Below, one piece after another: positions 40,201-64,000 of a DNA stretch of 64,000 bases. Numbering within the stretch: position 1 is the first letter of the stretch; the number at the start of each line of letters is the position of its first letter. The notes beneath the pieces were generated by a model. It searched no databases, had not been told where the DNA came from, and saw only the letters and a program-made list of their open reading frames with translations. Origin of the DNA: Odontesthes bonariensis (Eukaryota > Chordata > Actinopteri > Atheriniformes > Atherinopsidae); the NCBI RefSeq assembly GCF_027942865.1, contig NC_134510.1, forward strand, positions 26,467,209-26,531,208, in the 5' to 3' direction. A program made the translations under genes and the position numbers.

Positions 40201-40439
40201 TTTACCCACCCATTAATCATCTGATGAGCCCTCAGGGTTATCTGTACATAATACTGGTTATAAAGTAGATTAAAAGCCTCAAGCAGCTACAATAGTAAAA
40301 TGTCGCTTACACATGGATGCTTTAGTATCAAAAATGTGAGATTACATTATACCTAAGGATTATACCTGACAGTGTATATTCTTTCCTTTTGTTTAGGTTT
40401 TTTTTCGTGCTGGACTTGGACAATGGACTACCTTTATGT
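37275..40439. other. Upstream region of ptpn6
   Basis: This should contain the ptpn6 5' UTR (immediately right of 37274) and promoter. No TATA box or first non-coding exon can be assigned. Several medium open frames lie on both strands at 37550-38400, but they overlap one another, are low in complexity and show no family features. I see nothing else in it. Confidence 0.4.
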
Positions 40440-40615
40440 AATGCTACCTTAGATAAGGGCTTTTATACAAAGCGACTTACTAATGAGCGACACCTTGGGG
40501 CAATGTGGGGTTCAGTATCTTGCTCGAGGACACTGTAAACCTGCAAGCGGGGAAAGTTGGGAGTTAAACCAACAACTTTTACATCCTGAGCTTCAGTCAC
40601 CAGCCTGTTACAGTA
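40440..40615. repeat. Dispersed fish repeat copy
   Basis: The blocks AAGGGCTTTTATACAAAGCG, then GGGGTTCAGTATCTTGCTCG, AGGACACTG and a degenerate GGAGTTAAACC-like end follow the order of a repeat seen very often between fish genes. A related short fragment is at 7014-7063. Class and exact ends are uncertain. Confidence 0.5.
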
Positions 40616-42063
40616 TTCTATTGATACTTTTGCTTCAGTAAAGAATCTGAGTGCTTCCTCCATGGCTGTTAACATCAATGTAATGCTAAAGCTGAAACAA
40701 TTAGTCACTTATAGATTTAGTCATTTTCTCAGTTTGGTCTCTTTCTACACAACAATATATAACAATTTGTTAATGTGACCAACCAGGCAAGAACATTTTT
40801 TATTATTGTATGGCCATTTTTGAAATATAATAACATAACCAATACGAAACATGAACTACATGAGTTAACAAGAATTTAGTGAAAAAAAATCTACAATTCT
40901 AGGAAATTGTTCAAGATCATCTTTATCTGAACCTGTGGATTTGCTTCCACGTTGCGTATTCCTCAGCTCACGGTACAATTTTTTAAACATGTTTCACACA
41001 TCTTTCACTGAAGATTAACAGTCTGGAAGAAGAAATGAACAAAAGAAAGAAGAAAGATGCAAAAGAAAAGGAATAAAGCAGATAAGACGGTATCATTGGA
41101 AAGAGGCAGAGGTACATCAAAGCATATGAAATGAACACAAGATTAAGGGGAAAAAAAAATCTACTCACCCCCAAGACATTGTGTGGACTCTTCTCAGCTC
41201 TTTGGATTATTGGGAATGGTAAATCCAGTCTCCTGTGTTGTCATTCAATCACAATCAAACTCACAGAAACAAACAGATTACATTACAAACAGCTAAAAGC
41301 TTTTCTTAGTCTACATTTCTTTCTACTTACTGTCTGCACAATCTTGAAACCCAGCCCGGCTTATGCTTAGCCTCAGTCTCTTTTAAGATAAGATATCAAG
41401 ACTTAGCCCACTCCGTCTTCCCGCCCTGTAATTTACTCTAATTTTTCTTAATCACGTACTATCTATAGGAGAAAATGTGCCAGTTCCTGTCTCCTTCTTC
41501 CCTTGTCCTTCCTCTCGTGACCTGTTCCACAAACAGTGGCTCTCCTGCCGTCACCTCTCATTTGCTTCCATGTAAATCCAACCTCATCTTTCAAGGCATG
41601 TATGCAAAGTTTGTCATGCTCTTTGTGCTTGACATTTGTTTTGTGTGAACATTTGCAGTTTCCAGAACTGTCATCAACATCCACCGAATGACTTAACTGG
41701 GCAGCAAATTAGAAATAAACTTGACAAAAAAAAAATTGAAGAGTTTTTCAAACCAGTTAATCAGTTTGTGAACTTTTCAGCCATGTGCTTTTGACTCCTT
41801 TTGAAGCACGCCAACTTCTGTTATGCACATTCCCGGGCCTGAAACTGCCCCGAGGCGCATGGAGGCTGAGATACCGTAGGTTCCCGAGTTTGGCTTCCAG
41901 CTCTGCACCACACAGTTTTGCTTTGCTGTCGCTTCACACTTCTGTGGGCTGATAGCGTCTTTATGGCCTCTTCAACATGACAAAAAAAGCTTTGTGTTTG
42001 CAGCACTCGCACAGAGATTTGCTTTTATGGCAGCTGTTCCATCCCACAACTATCTATCCCTAC

Positions 42064-42292
42064 AGGATAACCAAATGGCAAAAACATTCGCCAAATTCTC
42101 TATTGTTACTTTAAGCAATGGGTTTAGTCGTGAGCTATGGCCATCGTGGTGACAGATGTCAAGGCAGTTGAACATCTTTGGACAGTTTTCTTTGAACCAT
42201 TCTCTAAGGCCATCATTAAAACAATGATGGTGTTCATCAGAGTCCGTGCACAGGACCAATAAATAGATGTTGTAGTTTTTTGAGATATTTCC
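42064..42292 (-). other. Exon-like open segment of unknown identity
   Basis: On the minus strand a T-rich tract ending TTTTTAG is followed by an open frame of 76 codons that runs into a GTAGGG donor-like site. The predicted peptide begins GNISKNYNIYLLVLCTDSDE and includes LREWFKENCPKMF, CLDICHHDGH and LANVFAIWLS. I do not recognise it. It lies past the likely chd4 poly(A) signal and before ptpn6 on the same strand. It may be an exon of an unannotated gene, an exon remnant, or chance. No neighbouring partner exon was identified. Confidence 0.25.
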
Positions 42293-42352
42293 CTAAAAAC
42301 ACAAAAATCTTAAACAAACAAAATAAGGAAGATTGAGAAACTGTTCACTTTT

Positions 42353-42358
42353 TTTATT
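42353..42358 (-). terminator. Candidate poly(A) signal of chd4
   Basis: AATAAA on the minus strand about 1 kb past the chd4 stop codon. It would give a 3' UTR of about 1 kb. I chose it by motif only. Confidence 0.4.
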
Positions 42359-43351
42359 GTAGTCAATAAAAACAGCAACAATAAAAACAATGAGGTGTTA
42401 ACAATAACGATAATATTCAATCATGTAAAACAACAGAACAATGGACAGTAAGAAATTAAATAAACTTAAGATTGCCATAATTCTCAAAACCAGACCTAAA
42501 AGCTGTGGAGCTATTTAAGTTTTCTATTTCGGGAACCTTCCCGGGAGCAAATCTGTGGTGCAGTTGGGAATGTCAAGGCGCTGGTTTGGGTGTGTGCACA
42601 AAGAGCTGATCCCAGATCAGGTCACCTGACAGGGCGATGAGGAGTACGGACACAGATCTGACTGACCGATGCAAAAGTGACCTTAACAGTCTACCAGTGG
42701 CAGGGCATTCTGCAGTAGAGATGCACATCACTATGCCCAATCTAATATACACATACATACAGGAAACACACACACATTCGCTCAACACACACTTACAGGT
42801 GAGGACATTATAGTTAAATGACTTCTAACAAAACCTTTGTAATTTCACAAGTTCCTAAAGGAGAAAATAAGCACGAAAAAATCCCTTGAATTCTTTGATA
42901 ACCCAAAAGTCACTACAAAGCACCCAGTTTACTCCAAGCATGCTGCTTTTGCCCCGATCTGTCTTCCCGTGCTTCATGATATATGTTACACACACACACA
43001 TTTGACCCTGCTGTCAGGACAGGTCACAGGAGTTGCCTGCAGTTCAGTGCTCAGGACAGAAGAGTTGAATCTGATCCCAGGAGGAGGAGAAACGCTTGGA
43101 TTTAGTCACAGAGAGGAGAGATTCTTCCATTTACTCCCATCAATCATCTTCAGTTCTGTATTTTTAAAAACAAAGTTCAGCGGAGCAGCTGATGCTCTTC
43201 TGAGTCCGGAGATGAGTCATCGACGCAGAGCGAAAAGGACTAACCTGACTTTGCTGTACACGGTGGTTGAGGGGGAGGACGTCTGCTACATGGCGGTGAG
43301 GTGAGAGCGACTAGCCTCAGTCAGTGTGCGTAAAATGTGGGAGGTGATTGG

Positions 43352-63003
<19,652 letters not shown>

Positions 63004-64000
63004 TTTACCAGCGTTTTAATTTGGTTTCTTACTGGTCGAATTAATCCCTCCTAAACCTTGCTCCTCGGTCGGCGAGGGAGGAGGGAAAATGACGTGGGAC
63101 TGGTGGAGAATGGACCGGGGGTGTCCGGGAAGGGAGGGGGTGGTGGGAGCTGGAAAAATAAAAAAAATAATGAGAAATGGCATAGGTTGGTAGCTTGCTC
63201 GTTTGTTATTATCTACATAACATCTAATTTTCCACCTGTCCACTCAAACAACTTGAATAAAACATATTACCCCCGCTATCTCATTATTATGTTGCTGATT
63301 TACAGGTATATGGTGCACAGGGGTGAATGAACTTAAGTGTGACAACCAAAGATAGTTTACAAATAAACACAAAATTCGCCCTATTGGGTGAAAACGATTC
63401 ATCGGTGAAAAGTTTAAGCATTGAAATCCCTACCTTCACACATTGGAAACTTACTGTAGTGTGCGTGTAGTCCCGGCTCGAGGTGTGCGCTCTTTCGCTG
63501 CAGGAATTATTACAAATTAAGCTATTTGAGCCGCAGTTGTTGCCATTTAGTGTCCACTCATTTAGCCCAGTGGGATATTTCTTGTTTAAAAAAATAAAAC
63601 AGCAGTCAATAACCCAAAACACGCGGCTCCGTCCCCCTCTTCTCTCCCCCAACCTTACAGGCAGCGCTTAGCTAACATCCTCACAAATACACAAAGGGGG
63701 CAGACATCCCATAATAATCGCCCCCTCCCACACTCACACAGGACTCTGCATAGTTACCTCGCAACGGACAGACCATAATACTCGGCCTGCCCCCACCACG
63801 CGCGCGCGCACGCACGTACACTACCAGTGCTAGACATGCATGCACCAGACTCACAGCACGCACACTCCTTCCCCTTTCCACTAGTAGTCCCAGCCCCCTT
63901 AGCAACCCCGTTGTCATGGTGACGCCCCCTCCCTGCTCTCCTCGACAGACCATAATATTTCAGTAGTGGCGGCTTACATCCCATAATATGCAGCACCTAG
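63004..64000 (-). promoter_or_regulatory. chd4 upstream region, presumed 5' UTR and promoter
   Basis: About 1 kb upstream of the chd4 start codon, locally rich in G, C and CpG (63060-63150 and 63720-63960), as expected of a housekeeping promoter. The 8-mer CCATAATA occurs four times in the same orientation: 63709-63716, 63773-63780, 63950-63957 and 63981-63988. Two copies follow ACAT-C and two follow GACAGA. Two resemble the TCCCATAATGCA core bound by ZNF143-type factors. No TATA box is evident and a transcription start cannot be placed. Confidence 0.45.

Overview
The window is vertebrate nuclear DNA, most likely from a ray-finned (teleost) fish. The evidence is multi-exon genes with GT-AG introns, introns mostly of 80 to 1000 bp, teleost-type interspersed repeats, and a gene set matching the block around human 12p13.31 (LTBR, CHD4, PTPN6, C1S/C1R, RBP5). 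The species cannot be named from sequence alone. Exon models below were assembled by hand from splice consensus, reading frame and similarity to known families. The chd4, ptpn6 and rbp5 models each close in frame from start to stop.

Layout, left to right. (1) 1-676, minus: the 5' end of a complement C1s/C1r-like protease gene, cut by the window edge. (2) 2740-13192, plus: a TNF-receptor-superfamily gene, best matched to the lymphotoxin-beta receptor, with four cysteine-rich modules, one membrane helix and a short tail without a death domain. (3) 15325-17282, minus: rbp5, a cellular retinol-binding protein, 4 exons, 138 residues. (4) 18143-19448: a LINE insertion whose endonuclease region is joined directly to its 3' tail, bounded by 15-bp target-site duplications. 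(5) 20332-37274, minus: ptpn6 (SHP-1), 15 coding exons, 583 residues. (6) 37275-43351: intergenic DNA with a dispersed repeat, one unexplained exon-like segment, and probably the chd4 3' UTR. (7) 43352-63003, minus: chd4, the NuRD/Mi-2beta remodeller, 39 coding exons, 1967 residues. (8) 63004-64000: sequence upstream of the chd4 start, with four copies of an 8-mer.

Functionally, three of the five genes belong to immunity (complement initiation, a TNF receptor, a phosphatase restraining haematopoietic receptor signalling). The other two are a retinol carrier and a general chromatin remodeller. They are neighbours by ancestral synteny, not an operon or pathway.

The most interesting non-coding item is a candidate H/ACA RNA in a chd4 intron (55489-55625, minus). 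It has an H box, a 3' hairpin with a pseudouridylation pocket, and an ACA box three bases from the inferred end. Human CHD4 is, to my recollection, the host of SCARNA11. I found no CRISPR array, operon or bacterial-type system, and nothing that amounts to a wholly new biological system.
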